Source: DATHTS01 sp965219305
Lineage (GTDB): Bacteria > Acidobacteriota > Blastocatellia > Pyrinomonadales > Pyrinomonadaceae
Length of the DNA stretch: 64,000 nt
NCBI GenBank assembly: GCA_965219305.1
Contig: OZ244725.1
Location: 3,534,001 to 3,598,000, forward strand
Direction: 5' to 3'
This document shows, piece after piece, positions 33,386-41,973 of the stretch. Within the stretch, counting starts at the first letter, position 1. Every line of letters starts with the position of its first letter. A model generated the notes under the pieces. That model saw only the letters and a list, made by a program, of their open reading frames with translations, was not told the DNA's origin and ran no database searches. Both the position numbers and the translations under genes were made by a program.

Positions 33386-36244
33386 ATGACATTTTTGGAT
33401 CAATTGGATGTGAAAAAGAGAATGCAGCTAATGAACGGCGTATTTGTCGCCGGAATCGTGGCGATGGCAATTCTCTGCTACGTAAGTTACGACCCTCAAA
33501 AGATAAGCGGCGTAACCTTAACGGTTTTCGCGGTTGCCGTTTCGCTGATTGCTTTAGCAGTCGGCGCAATGATCGCCCGCCGAAAAATGGATTCGGTTGA
33601 TATTTCAACCGATCCGCGCATAAAAGTTATTGCCGAACGAGTCGAAAAACTCAAAAGTTTGTGCATCACCAATCTCGGTAAAGCCAATGAAGCATTGGCA
33701 AACGGCGATTTGAAATATCAAATCATTACCGGAACGGAATTCTTAAATGATAATTCTCAGGACGATCTCGGCGAATTGTCGCGCAGTGTTGACGAAATTA
33801 TCAGACAAACGCAAGGTTCGGTCGCCGCTTTTGAAAAAGGACGCGAAGTAATTCTCAATTTAATCGGTGAAACACAGGAATTAACCGATGCGGCGAAAAA
33901 CGGAAATATTGACGCACGCGGCGACGCTTCAAAATATAAAGGTTCTTATAACGATATTTTATCAGGCATCAACAGCCTGCTCGACACAGTCGGAACGCGC
34001 GTTAAAACGGTTTCCGAAAGAGTCGAAAAACTGCGCGGCTTGTGCATCACGAATCTCGGCAAAGCCAACGAAGCTCTCGCAAAAGGCGATCTAAAATACG
34101 AAATTGTTACCGGAACACAGTTCTTAAACGATGAATCAAAAGACGAACTCGGCAATTTGGCACGAAGCGTTGACGGAATCATCAGAGAAACACAAGGTTC
34201 GGTTGCGGCGTTTGAAAAAGGACGCGAAAAAATGTTGTCGCTCGTCAGCGAAGTTCAGGACTTAACGACAGCGGCGCGCGGCGGAAATATCAATGAACGC
34301 GGTAATATCAAGAGTTTTGACGGGAGTTTTGCCGAAATCCTCGGCGGAATGAACGGTCTTCTCGACGCTGTTTCAAACCGTGTCGAGACTGTTGCCGAAC
34401 GAGTCGAAAAACTCAAAGGTTTGTGCATCACGAATCTCGGTAAAGCCAATGAAGCTCTGGCAAAAGGCGATCTGAAATACGAAATTGTTACCGGAACGGA
34501 ATTTCTCAATGACAATTCGACCGATAAACTCGGTGATCTCGCGCGAAGCGTGGATGGAATTATCAAACAAACACAAGGTTCGGTAGCCGCATTTGAAAAA
34601 GGACGCGAAGTAATTCTCAGATTGGTTGACGAAACGCAAAAACTGACGGTTTCAGCGAAAAACGGAAATATTGATGCTCGCGGCGATGATTCAAAATATG
34701 AAGGTTCTTATAACGAGATTCTTTCAGGAATGAACGGCTTGCTCGATGCAGTCGGCGGGCGCGTTAAGACGGTTTCCGAAAGAGTCGAAAAACTGCGCGG
34801 TTTGTGCATTACGAATCTCGGAAAAGCTAACGCAGCGTTGGCGGACGGCGATTTGAAATTTGAAATTATCACGGGAACCGAGTTTTTAAACGATGAATCG
34901 AAAGACGAACTCGGCAATTTGGCACGAAGCGTTGACGGAATTATCAAGCAAACGCAAGGTTCGGTCGCTTCATTTGAAACGGCTCGCGCAAATCTCAACA
35001 GCGTGATCGAAGAAAATAAAATGCTGACCGGGGAAGCCAACAACGGAAATATCAATGTTCGCGGTCAGGCGGATAAATTCAAAGGCGCATTCCGCGAATT
35101 GATAATTGGAATGAACAATTTACTCGAAGCCGTTTCCGAACCGATCAATGAAGCGTCCGACTGTCTGCAAAGAGTTGCCGACCGTGATTTGACAGCGCAG
35201 ATGATCGGCAGTTACAAAGGCGATTTCAATAAAATGAAAGTCGCTCTCAATATGGCTCTCGAAAATCTGAACGAAGGATTGGGACAGGTTTCGATGGGCG
35301 CGGAGCAAGTCGCTTCAGCCGCCAACGAAATTAGTGCCGGAAGTCAAAGTTTGGCGCAAGGTTCGAGCGAACAAGCCTCGACGCTTGAAGAAGTTGCCGG
35401 AAACTTGCAGGAAATTTCTTCGATGACCAGACAAAATTCTGCAAATTCAAAAGAAGCCCGCGCACTTTCGGACAGCGCACGCAACGCGGCTGACGGCGGA
35501 ATGAAAAATATGAAGCGTTTGTCCGAAGCCGTTACGAAAATCAAAAGTTCATCGGACGACACGGCGAAGATCGTCAAAACGATTGAAGAGATCGCTTTGC
35601 AAACCAATTTGCTCGCATTAAATGCGGCGGTCGAAGCGGCTCGCGCCGGAGATGCCGGAAAAGGTTTTGCGGTCGTTGCCGAAGAAGTTCGCAATTTGGC
35701 GATGCGTTCAGCCGAAGCCGCGAAAACTACGGCGCAGCTGATCGAAGAAGCGGTCAACAATACCGAAGAAGGCGTGACTATCAACGCCGAAGTTTCGCAG
35801 AATCTGGAAGATATTAACGCGCAGATCGAAAAAGTTTCGGTCGTAATGGCGGAAATTTCAGCCGCTTCGGAACAGCAAAATCAAGGCGTTGATCAAATCA
35901 ACGTTTCGGTCGAACAGATGAATATGGTAACTCAGCAGACGGCGGCAAATTCGGAAGAATCGGCGGCGGCGGCGGAACAACTTTCCGGGCAGTCGCAGGA
36001 AATGCTCAGTCTGGTCGGCAGTTTCAATCTGACAAGCGGTAATGCAAGCAAATCCAGAACGCAGGTAAATTTTGCCGCTCAGAAAAATTCGTCTGCTTTT
36101 AACATTTCGCAACCGGCGTTTTCTTCGGTAACGAACGGCAACGGTGCAAATGTTAAAAACGGTAAATCTTATCAACCACAGACAAATCCCAGCGATTTGA
36201 TTCCGTTTGATGATGACAGCGACAGCGTTTTGAGAGAATTCTAA
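33386..36244 (+). CDS. Methyl-accepting chemotaxis protein with a tandem poly-HAMP array
   Basis: Receptors of this class relay signals to CheA/CheW. The 952-residue protein has two membrane helices (about 17-37 and 46-66) separated by only about ten residues, so it lacks a periplasmic sensor domain. Residues 84-591 are four consecutive 127-residue units that read as pairs of HAMP-like modules. An additional HAMP-like segment and the signalling domain follow, with hairpin tip EIALQTNLLALNAAVEAARA. The C-terminus lacks a recognisable CheR-tethering pentapeptide. The signal is probably cytoplasmic or membrane-derived. Confidence 0.93.
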   Translation: MTFLDQLDVKKRMQLMNGVFVAGIVAMAILCYVSYDPQKISGVTLTVFAVAVSLIALAVGAMIARRKMDSVDISTDPRIKVIAERVEKLKSLCITNLGKANEALANGDLKYQIITGTEFLNDNSQDDLGELSRSVDEIIRQTQGSVAAFEKGREVILNLIGETQELTDAAKNGNIDARGDASKYKGSYNDILSGINSLLDTVGTRVKTVSERVEKLRGLCITNLGKANEALAKGDLKYEIVTGTQFLNDESKDELGNLARSVDGIIRETQGSVAAFEKGREKMLSLVSEVQDLTTAARGGNINERGNIKSFDGSFAEILGGMNGLLDAVSNRVETVAERVEKLKGLCITNLGKANEALAKGDLKYEIVTGTEFLNDNSTDKLGDLARSVDGIIKQTQGSVAAFEKGREVILRLVDETQKLTVSAKNGNIDARGDDSKYEGSYNEILSGMNGLLDAVGGRVKTVSERVEKLRGLCITNLGKANAALADGDLKFEIITGTEFLNDESKDELGNLARSVDGIIKQTQGSVASFETARANLNSVIEENKMLTGEANNGNINVRGQADKFKGAFRELIIGMNNLLEAVSEPINEASDCLQRVADRDLTAQMIGSYKGDFNKMKVALNMALENLNEGLGQVSMGAEQVASAANEISAGSQSLAQGSSEQASTLEEVAGNLQEISSMTRQNSANSKEARALSDSARNAADGGMKNMKRLSEAVTKIKSSSDDTAKIVKTIEEIALQTNLLALNAAVEAARAGDAGKGFAVVAEEVRNLAMRSAEAAKTTAQLIEEAVNNTEEGVTINAEVSQNLEDINAQIEKVSVVMAEISAASEQQNQGVDQINVSVEQMNMVTQQTAANSEESAAAAEQLSGQSQEMLSLVGSFNLTSGNASKSRTQVNFAAQKNSSAFNISQPAFSSVTNGNGANVKNGKSYQPQTNPSDLIPFDDDSDSVLREF
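33635..35158 (+). repeat. Four exact-length 381-bp tandem repeats in the MCP gene
   Basis: Each unit begins with codons for ERVEKL at 33635, 34016, 34397 and 34778 (residues 84, 211, 338 and 465), so the period is exactly 381 bp with no indel. Units share long DNA identity such as the phrase for LCITNLGKAN in each. Within a unit two HAMP-like halves are seen: a GDLKYEIVTGTEFLND half and an NGNIDARGDxSKYxGSYNxI half. Units 1 and 3, and 2 and 4, share extra wording (KLK versus KLR). Confidence 0.93.
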
Positions 36245-36257
36245 ACGCTTTTGCGCG

Positions 36258-36308
36258 CTAAAACGAAAAATTGAAAGTGTTTATATTGCTTTCAATTTTC
36301 CGTTTTAG
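36258..36308 (+). terminator. Stem-loop after the MCP gene
   Basis: A 20-base arm at 36258-36277 pairs with 36289-36308 with a single mismatch around an 11-base loop. The 3' arm is T-rich. It lies 13 bases after the MCP stop and probably ends the cheY-to-MCP transcripts before cheR. Confidence 0.75.
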
Positions 36309-36439
36309 CCGCGATTATTCAAAAGACCTTTGTCAACCGATATTTCCGCCTGTGAAATAAATAAAACGCGAATAACACGGATTTTTTCGCAAATGAATTT
36401 AACGATTTTCGTTTATTTCACGGGCAAATTAAATAAAAA

Positions 36440-37264
36440 ATGATTTCGACAGTTACAACATCCAGTAAGTTAAGATTTACCAAAAAAGAGTTTGAAAAAC
36501 TCTGCCGCCGAATTTACGATTTGTGCGGAATAAATCTTTCCGGCAAAACCGAACTTGTCGAATCTCGTCTTTCAAAAAGAGTTCTGTCGTTCAATCTGGC
36601 AAGTTACGAGCAGTATTTTCAGTTCGTTGACAACGACCGTTCGGGCAAAGAACAAATCTGGATGATTGACGCTTTAACGACCAATAAAACGAGTTTTTAC
36701 CGCGAAATTGAACATTTCAATTTTATTCGTCAGAACATTTTGCCGAATTTTCAGGAAAGGAAAATGAGAATCTGGAGCGCGGCTTGTTCGACCGGCGAAG
36801 AACCTTATTCGATTGCCGTTCAATTGTTTGAAGAACTGCCGAGAATAAAAGCGCGGGATGTGAAAATCTTAGCGACCGATATTTCGACGCAGGTTTTAAG
36901 AGACGCTTACGAAGCCGTCTATAACGAACACACGCTTGAACCCGTTCCGAAGGCTTGGCGGAACAAATATTTTCAAGCGGAAAATGCTAATAAAAAGACG
37001 TGGCGAGTTATTCCTGAAATCAGAAATATCGTGCGTTTTGCGAGACTGAATTTTATGGAAAGTTTCCCGATGAGCGGACCTTTCGATGTGATTTTTTGCC
37101 GCAACGCGATGATTTATTTCGATAAACCGACTCAGGCAAAACTCGTCAACCGTTTTTACGATCTACTCAAACCCGGCGGGTTTTTATTCGTCGGACATTC
37201 GGAAAGTCTGAACGGTGTGTCTCACAGCTATAAATATATTCAACCAGCCGTTTATCAAAAATGA
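36440..37264 (+). CDS. cheR: CheR, chemoreceptor methyltransferase
   Basis: CheR methylates receptor glutamates using S-adenosylmethionine. The 274-residue product has the helical N-terminal domain (LCRRIYDLCGINLSGK), the TTNKTSFYREIEHF segment, the SAM-binding WSAACSTGEEPYSIAV motif and the VIFCRNAMIYFDKPTQ stretch. The C-terminus GGFLFVGHSESLNGV is typical. Its stop overlaps the cheD start by four bases (ATGA). Confidence 0.96.
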   Translation: MISTVTTSSKLRFTKKEFEKLCRRIYDLCGINLSGKTELVESRLSKRVLSFNLASYEQYFQFVDNDRSGKEQIWMIDALTTNKTSFYREIEHFNFIRQNILPNFQERKMRIWSAACSTGEEPYSIAVQLFEELPRIKARDVKILATDISTQVLRDAYEAVYNEHTLEPVPKAWRNKYFQAENANKKTWRVIPEIRNIVRFARLNFMESFPMSGPFDVIFCRNAMIYFDKPTQAKLVNRFYDLLKPGGFLFVGHSESLNGVSHSYKYIQPAVYQK

Positions 37265-37743
37265 AAGAAGTTATCGGAATAGCAGAAATGAAAGTTTCCT
37301 CCCGCCCCGAGGATTTACTCATTACATACGCACTTGGAAGTTGTCTCGGCATCGCAATTTACGACCCGGAAGCAAAAGTCGGCGGACTGCTTCACGCAAT
37401 GCTGCCGCTTTCTACATCTAATCCGGCTAAAGCCGCTTCAAATCCCTTATTGTTCGTTGACACGGGCGTGCCGGAACTTTTCAAAGCGTGTTATAAAGCA
37501 GGCGCAAAGCGCGAACGGCTGATCTTGAAAGTCGCGGGCGGAGCATCACTTCGTCAGGGCAACGGCGACGATCAATTTCAGATCGGAAAACGCAATTTCA
37601 TAATGCTCAGAAAATTGCTCTGGAAAAACAACATTTTGATCAAAGGACAAGATGTCGGCGAAAATTTTTCGCGGACGATGTCGCTTGATATTCAAACCGG
37701 GGAAGTTCTTTTGAAAATTAACAATCAGGAAAAAAAACTATAA
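37261..37743 (+). CDS. cheD: CheD, receptor glutamine deamidase
   Basis: CheD converts receptor glutamines to glutamates and interacts with CheC. The 160-residue product shows the TYALGSCLGIAIYD motif with the catalytic cysteine, GGLLHAMLPLS with the catalytic histidine, and a late LKVAGGASL segment. Length is normal. It is translationally coupled to cheR and precedes a cheY and a cheC/X-like gene, consistent with a CheC-CheD adaptation loop. Confidence 0.93.
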   Translation: MKEVIGIAEMKVSSRPEDLLITYALGSCLGIAIYDPEAKVGGLLHAMLPLSTSNPAKAASNPLLFVDTGVPELFKACYKAGAKRERLILKVAGGASLRQGNGDDQFQIGKRNFIMLRKLLWKNNILIKGQDVGENFSRTMSLDIQTGEVLLKINNQEKKL

Positions 37744-37796
37744 AAAATGCGGACTGAGAAGTTTTACGGGCTGTGTATTTAAGAGGAGAAAAAACT

Positions 37797-38213
37797 ATGT
37801 CATTTAACATTTTGATCGTAGATGACAGCGCGGCGATGCGTTCGATTATTCTGAAAACTCTGCGTCTGAGCGGTTTGCCGCTCGGCGAAACTTACCAAGC
37901 CGGAAACGGCGTGGAAGGTTTGCAGATGCTTGAAGAAAATTGGATTGACCTCGCACTCGTTGACATCAATATGCCGGTAATGGACGGCGAAACTATGATA
38001 AATCAGGTGCGCGAGAATCCCGACACGCTCGATTTGCCGATAGTCGTCGTTTCGACCGAATCGAGCGAACTGCGAATCGAAAGGCTGCGCGAAAAACAAG
38101 TACAATTTATACATAAACCGTTCGCGCCGGAAGATCTGCGGCGGACGGTTTTGGATTTAACAGGAGTTGAAGATGGAACAATCACTATACCAAGCGGCGA
38201 TTACGACTTTTGA
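37797..38213 (+). CDS. cheY: CheY-type response regulator, second copy
   Basis: This 138-residue single-domain receiver has acidic residues in IVDDS (7-11), phospho-acceptor D56 (LVDINMPVMDG), the VVSTES switch region and HKPF lysine. An AAGAGGAG ribosome-binding site at 37781-37788 supports ATG 37797 over the in-frame GTG at 37773. The last 16 residues extend beyond the receiver fold and overlap the next gene by 41 bases. It may be a phosphate sink or act on the motor. Confidence 0.9.
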   Translation: MSFNILIVDDSAAMRSIILKTLRLSGLPLGETYQAGNGVEGLQMLEENWIDLALVDINMPVMDGETMINQVRENPDTLDLPIVVVSTESSELRIERLREKQVQFIHKPFAPEDLRRTVLDLTGVEDGTITIPSGDYDF

Positions 38214-38601
38214 GGAACTGGGATTCGTTTTTCCGGTTGAGCGCGAAGCGGACGATGAAAAAATTAACGGCGCGGAAAGTTTAAGTTCCGCCGTCGCCTT
38301 TAACGGCGAGTTTAGCGGAACGCTCGTTTTAGAAGTCGAACGAAAAGTTTTGCCCGCGCTTGCCTCGAATATGCTCGGCGAAGACGAGCCGTTTGAAGAA
38401 ACGATGCTACGCGACGTTCTCGGCGAACTCACAAACGTCATCTGCGGGAACGCGTTGCCCGAAATCGGCGGGAAAGCCGCTATTTTTAAACTCGACGCGC
38501 CGCAGGTTTCTGAGAAATCCGATTTTTCGATAAATCCTGACGCGACGGCAAAACTCGATCTCGAAGAAGGTCGCGCCGATGTTTTGCTTTATTTAGAATA
38601 A
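38173..38601 (+). CDS. CheC/CheX-like phosphatase, second copy
   Basis: The 142-residue product has the CheC/CheX-type segment RDVLGELTNVICGNALPEIG with an E-x2-N motif, preceded by GEFSGTLVLEVERKVLPALASNMLG. Only one such site is visible. The start is ATG 38173, supported by AGGAG at 38162-38166; the gene begins inside the end of the preceding cheY, so their translation is probably coupled. It likely dephosphorylates that CheY. Confidence 0.8.
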   Translation: MEQSLYQAAITTFEELGFVFPVEREADDEKINGAESLSSAVAFNGEFSGTLVLEVERKVLPALASNMLGEDEPFEETMLRDVLGELTNVICGNALPEIGGKAAIFKLDAPQVSEKSDFSINPDATAKLDLEEGRADVLLYLE

Positions 38602-38623
38602 CTTTTTCAGATGGAATTATTAT

Positions 38624-39649
38624 ATGCCAAAAGTTTTAATCATTGACGATTCAGCCGTTGTGCGGCGAATTTTGACCGACGAACTGTCGAAATTTGAAGA
38701 CATCGAAGTTGTCGGCAGCGCGATTGATCCGTATATGGCGCGTGAAAAAATCGCCAAACTTAAACCGGACGTTTTGACGCTCGACATAGAAATGCCGCGA
38801 ATGGACGGTTTGACGTTTCTCGAAAAATTGATGAAACATCATCCGATTCCGGTCGTCGTCGTCAGTTCGCTCGCGCCGGAAAACAGCGAAACCGCTCTGC
38901 GCGCGCTGTCGCTCGGTGCAGTCGAAATCGTCAGCAAGCCAGGTTCGCAGTTTTCCGCGCCGGACGTTCAGGGAGCTTTGGTCAAAGCAATCAGAACAGC
39001 GGCAAAGGCGCGTGTTTTTCGCCGTGAAAAAAGAGAAACTGCCAGAGACGCGGTAACTTTTACGCCGCAGCTTTCAACCACGCACAAACTCATCGCCATC
39101 GGTGCTTCGACCGGCGGAACGCAGGCGATTGAAAATGTTTTGCGTGATTTTCCGGCAAATTCGCCGGGAACGGTGATCGTTCAGCATATGCCGGCGGGAT
39201 TTACGGCGAGTTTTGCCGAGCGATTAAATCGGGTATGCAAAATGCAAGTGTGTGAAGCGAGGCACGGCGACGCGGTTGTGCCGGGTGTGGCTTTAATCGC
39301 GCCGGGCGGCAAACATTTGCTTCTTCAGAAAAACGGCGCGAGTTATTCGGTCGTCTTAAAAGACGGTCCGGCAGTTCATTTTCAAAAACCGAGCGTTGAT
39401 GTAATGTTTCAATCGGTTGCGCGAAATGCCGGGAAAAACGCCGTCGGCGTAATTCTCACGGGAATGGGCGCGGACGGCGCGAGCGGTTTGTTGGCAATGC
39501 GTGAAAACGGAGCGCAAACCATCGCTCAGGACGAAAAAACTTGTGTCGTATTCGGAATGCCGGGTGTGGCGGTCAAAATCGGAGCGGCGGGCGAAATCCT
39601 GCCCCTGCCGCAAATTACTTCACGCGTTATGACGCTCGTTTCGGGTTAA
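38624..39649 (+). CDS. cheB: CheB, chemoreceptor methylesterase
   Basis: CheB removes receptor methyl groups after phosphorylation by CheA. The 341-residue protein has a receiver domain with D54 (LTLDIEMPRMDG), a linker, and the esterase domain. The catalytic serine is in AIGASTGGTQAI, the histidine in VQHMPAGFTASFAERL and the aspartate in LTGMGADGA. It closes the adaptation gene block that began with cheR. Confidence 0.96.
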   Translation: MPKVLIIDDSAVVRRILTDELSKFEDIEVVGSAIDPYMAREKIAKLKPDVLTLDIEMPRMDGLTFLEKLMKHHPIPVVVVSSLAPENSETALRALSLGAVEIVSKPGSQFSAPDVQGALVKAIRTAAKARVFRREKRETARDAVTFTPQLSTTHKLIAIGASTGGTQAIENVLRDFPANSPGTVIVQHMPAGFTASFAERLNRVCKMQVCEARHGDAVVPGVALIAPGGKHLLLQKNGASYSVVLKDGPAVHFQKPSVDVMFQSVARNAGKNAVGVILTGMGADGASGLLAMRENGAQTIAQDEKTCVVFGMPGVAVKIGAAGEILPLPQITSRVMTLVSG

Positions 39650-39711
39650 CTTCAGGAAATAGCGACATTAATGCGAAGCCGCGAAATATGCGGCGGGAGG
39701 CAAATAAAATT

Positions 39712-40212
39712 ATGTCTAAGATTTATGTCGTGCGTGCCTATTTCGGCAAATACATTACAAATTTCATCAGAGGCGGATACGTCGGAATCGGTTGGATGCC
39801 GTCGGTAGATTTATCGGAGGTCAGTGATTCCGATAATCTGTCTTTACTTTTTGAACGTGACCATCCGAAGTATCAAAACGATTTGATTATCGGTCGGCAA
39901 TTGGGACAAGTAGAACGTTTCTTGTTTGAAATGAAAGACGGCGATTATGTTATAACTCCCGATTCAAACACGGAAACGATTCATTACGGAATCGTCGAAC
40001 CCGATCCGTCATATTATTATTTTACGGGCGAAGACGGCTGTCCGTTTCGTCATCGCCGAAAGGTAAAGTGGAATCGAAGAGGAATCGAGGAAAACGAATT
40101 TTCACAACCGTTTCAACGCGCTATTCGTTCGCCGATGGTTGTTTTTCAAGTTCCGCAAAAGAAAAATTTCCTGAATGTTTCACCGGAAAAATTATGGTTT
40201 CAAGAGCATTGA
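39712..40212 (+). CDS. Standalone PUA/EVE-like domain protein of the type fused to Mrr-like restriction enzymes
   Basis: The 166-residue product has no signal or membrane segment. It reads KIYVVRAYFGKYITNFIRGG, then YVGIGWMPSVDLS, GDYVITPDSNTETIHYGIV and FQRAIRSPMVVFQV. This order (VVRAG...F...G.vaIGW...GD.VvTP....y..G.v...l) is what I recall from N-terminal domains of Mrr-type restriction-like proteins, related to PUA/EVE modified-base readers. Here no nuclease is attached. GGGAGG precedes ATG 39712. It sits between cheB and the fliL promoter, an unexpected place. Confidence 0.55.
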   Translation: MSKIYVVRAYFGKYITNFIRGGYVGIGWMPSVDLSEVSDSDNLSLLFERDHPKYQNDLIIGRQLGQVERFLFEMKDGDYVITPDSNTETIHYGIVEPDPSYYYFTGEDGCPFRHRRKVKWNRRGIEENEFSQPFQRAIRSPMVVFQVPQKKNFLNVSPEKLWFQEH

Positions 40213-40366
40213 TCCGGCAGATATTTTATTAAAAAATCTCAATCTATCCGGTTAAACCCGAAAAATTAAAAGCGCGAATCTCTCACGCCAACCTTTTATT
40301 GCGCCGTGAAAAATCAGATAAATTATCGGAAATAAATTGCCAATCTTACCGGCAAGTGTCGGAATT

Positions 40367-40383
40367 TTGACGATACTTGTCAA
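40367..40383 (+). promoter_or_regulatory. Putative activator box upstream of fliL
   Basis: TTGACGATACTTGTCAA contains inverted TTGAC/GTCAA arms and the TTGACGAT core seen twice upstream of flgB (15877, 15933). It is centred about 108 bases before the predicted start of the sigma-54 transcript, a usual distance for an enhancer-bound activator. Confidence 0.5.
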
Positions 40384-40456
40384 ATTTCAGCCGGAAAAAA
40401 CAACCAAACAGAGAAAAACGCCGCCTGAAATGCCCGATTGGGAAAGATTTCGGGTA

Positions 40457-40472
40457 TGGCACGTATTTCGCT
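40457..40472 (+). promoter_or_regulatory. Sigma-54 promoter of the fliL-flhB operon
   Basis: TGGCACGTATTTCGCT has GG at 40458-40459 and GC at 40470-40471 with exactly 10 bases between, a near-perfect -24 box and a TTCGC -12 box. Transcription would begin near 40483, just before the GGAG of fliL. Confidence 0.85.
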
Positions 40473-40495
40473 AATTCAAACCACGGAGAATCTTT

Positions 40496-41080
40496 ATGGA
40501 AAACCCGACCACGGAAGCAGCACCCGTTAAAAAAAGAAATTTCAAGAAACTAATTATTTTATTATTGGCTGTATTTTTACTGCTCGGTGCGGCGGGCGGC
40601 GGTGCTTATTATTTATTTGGCACGAGAATTTCGGAAGCCAAATCCAAAAAAGAAAAATCTCAAAAAGATTCCGCCGATGAATCCGGCGAGGAAAGTGCAG
40701 ATTCCGAAAAAGAAAAGCAATCCTCAAAAAGCGGTCTTCTTAAAGATTTTCTGCCGGATGATGAAAATGTCAAGCAAATTGTCGAATTACAACCGTTTAT
40801 CGTCAATCTTGCCGATGTCGAAGAAGCACGCTATCTGCGTCTGACGGTCAGTCTCGGAATCGGCGGAGAATCAGCGGAAAAAAAAGAAGCGGATCAGATT
40901 TTTAACACGCGCGTTCGCAACGCAATTCTCGCCGTTATATCGGCGAAAAAATCAGAAGAGATTTTGACTGTCGAAGGCAAAACCAAGCTCCGCAAGGAAA
41001 TTCTCGAAGCCGCGCAAGCCGTTTCGCGCGAACCGGAAGTCGAAGCAGTTTATATAACGGAATTTATTGTCCAACTCTAA
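40496..41080 (+). CDS. fliL: FliL, stator-associated flagellar protein
   Basis: FliL surrounds the stators and supports torque. The 194-residue product has a single membrane helix (about 20-42, LIILLLAVFLLLGAAGGGAY), a charged Lys/Glu/Ser linker (45-85) and a C-terminal domain with LQPFIVNLADVEEARYLRLT followed by VSLGIG, and SAKKSEEILTVEGKTKLRKE. These match FliL. It is the first gene after the second sigma-54 promoter. Confidence 0.93.
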   Translation: MENPTTEAAPVKKRNFKKLIILLLAVFLLLGAAGGGAYYLFGTRISEAKSKKEKSQKDSADESGEESADSEKEKQSSKSGLLKDFLPDDENVKQIVELQPFIVNLADVEEARYLRLTVSLGIGGESAEKKEADQIFNTRVRNAILAVISAKKSEEILTVEGKTKLRKEILEAAQAVSREPEVEAVYITEFIVQL

Positions 41081-41086
41081 AATCGA

Positions 41087-41356
41087 ATGCAGGAAGAAAA
41101 CGAACAAATAATCGAATCGTGGCGCGAGTTTCTGGATTTGAGCGTCAAACTGTCGGTCGAACTCGGCTGCACGAAAATGGCTGTGCGCGACATTTTGGAA
41201 CTGAAAGATTCAAGCATCATTAAATTAACGCGCTCGACCGGAGAAGGCGTTGATGTGCGCGTCGCCGGCGACAAATCTCTGCTGCGCGGCGAAATCATCG
41301 TGATCGAAGACCGCGCCGGAGTTCGCATCAACGAAATTATTACGGAAGTAAAATAA
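41087..41356 (+). CDS. fliN: FliN, flagellar C-ring protein
   Basis: FliN forms the lower part of the C-ring switch complex. The 89-residue product is a single SpoA-like domain: LDLSVKLSVELGCTKMAVRDIL, LELKDSSIIKLTRSTGEGVD and the closing GEIIVIEDRAGVRINEII. It is shorter than E. coli FliN (137). It overlaps fliO by one base. fliM, normally just upstream, is absent here. Confidence 0.93.
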   Translation: MQEENEQIIESWREFLDLSVKLSVELGCTKMAVRDILELKDSSIIKLTRSTGEGVDVRVAGDKSLLRGEIIVIEDRAGVRINEIITEVK

Positions 41357-41973
41357 TGAACAAAAGAAATCTTTCGCTAATTTTACTTTTACTGGCAATT
41401 TCCGCTCTTTTTGCCGGAAATGCTTATTCGCAAAATACAGAACTGCAAAATACAGAATCGCAAAATACCGAATCCGTCGCCGCGAAACAAACCGCAAAGG
41501 CGGAAGTAATGAGCGAAAACGATTCTTTGCCGTTTATGCAAAACCGGGAAAGTGCTGAAACAAGCCAGCCGGGAACGGGAAGTCTGCTTCTTAAAACAAT
41601 CGGCGCGATGCTTTTGATCGTCGGATTACTTTTTTTCGGCGCGTGGGGATTGAAAAAAGCGGGATTTGACCGCTTCGGAAAACAAAACGCAGACGGCGGA
41701 ACAATTGATCTGGCGGTGATTTCCAGTGTTTCGACGGGAAACGGGCAGACGATTTCCGCAGTTCGCTTCGGCGAACGGATTTTGCTCGTCGGTTCGACGG
41801 CGCAGAATTTCACGCTTTTGGCGGATGAAGACGTAAAAGACGTTCCTAATATAAAAACTTCACGTTCGGTAGCCGATTTACTCGGTGAAGAAAAATCTAC
41901 GTTCGGAAACGAATTTGAACTGGCGCAAAACCGGCTCGACGTATGGGAAGAGCAAGGAGAAATGCTGAAATGA
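41356..41973 (+). CDS. fliO: FliO, flagellar export-gate assembly protein
   Basis: FliO helps assemble the FliP ring of the export gate. The 205-residue protein has an N-terminal hydrophobic segment (6-25), a repetitive Gln/Asn/Thr/Glu stretch (30-45), and a membrane helix (about 75-97, LLKTIGAMLLIVGLLFFGAW). The cytoplasmic domain has VGSTAQNFTLLADE, the FliO hallmark. Its stop overlaps the fliP start by two bases. Confidence 0.85.
   Translation: MNKRNLSLILLLLAISALFAGNAYSQNTELQNTESQNTESVAAKQTAKAEVMSENDSLPFMQNRESAETSQPGTGSLLLKTIGAMLLIVGLLFFGAWGLKKAGFDRFGKQNADGGTIDLAVISSVSTGNGQTISAVRFGERILLVGSTAQNFTLLADEDVKDVPNIKTSRSVADLLGEEKSTFGNEFELAQNRLDVWEEQGEMLK

Noticed and set aside
33635..35158. Regular repeats considered as a CRISPR-like or non-coding array
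   Set aside because: The repeat length is a multiple of three, the frame is open throughout and the units encode HAMP-like sequence.
36317..36343. ACCGATAT before cheR as a sigma-28 promoter
   Set aside because: The -35 position reads ATTCAAAA, which does not fit the consensus; cheR may have a different promoter.
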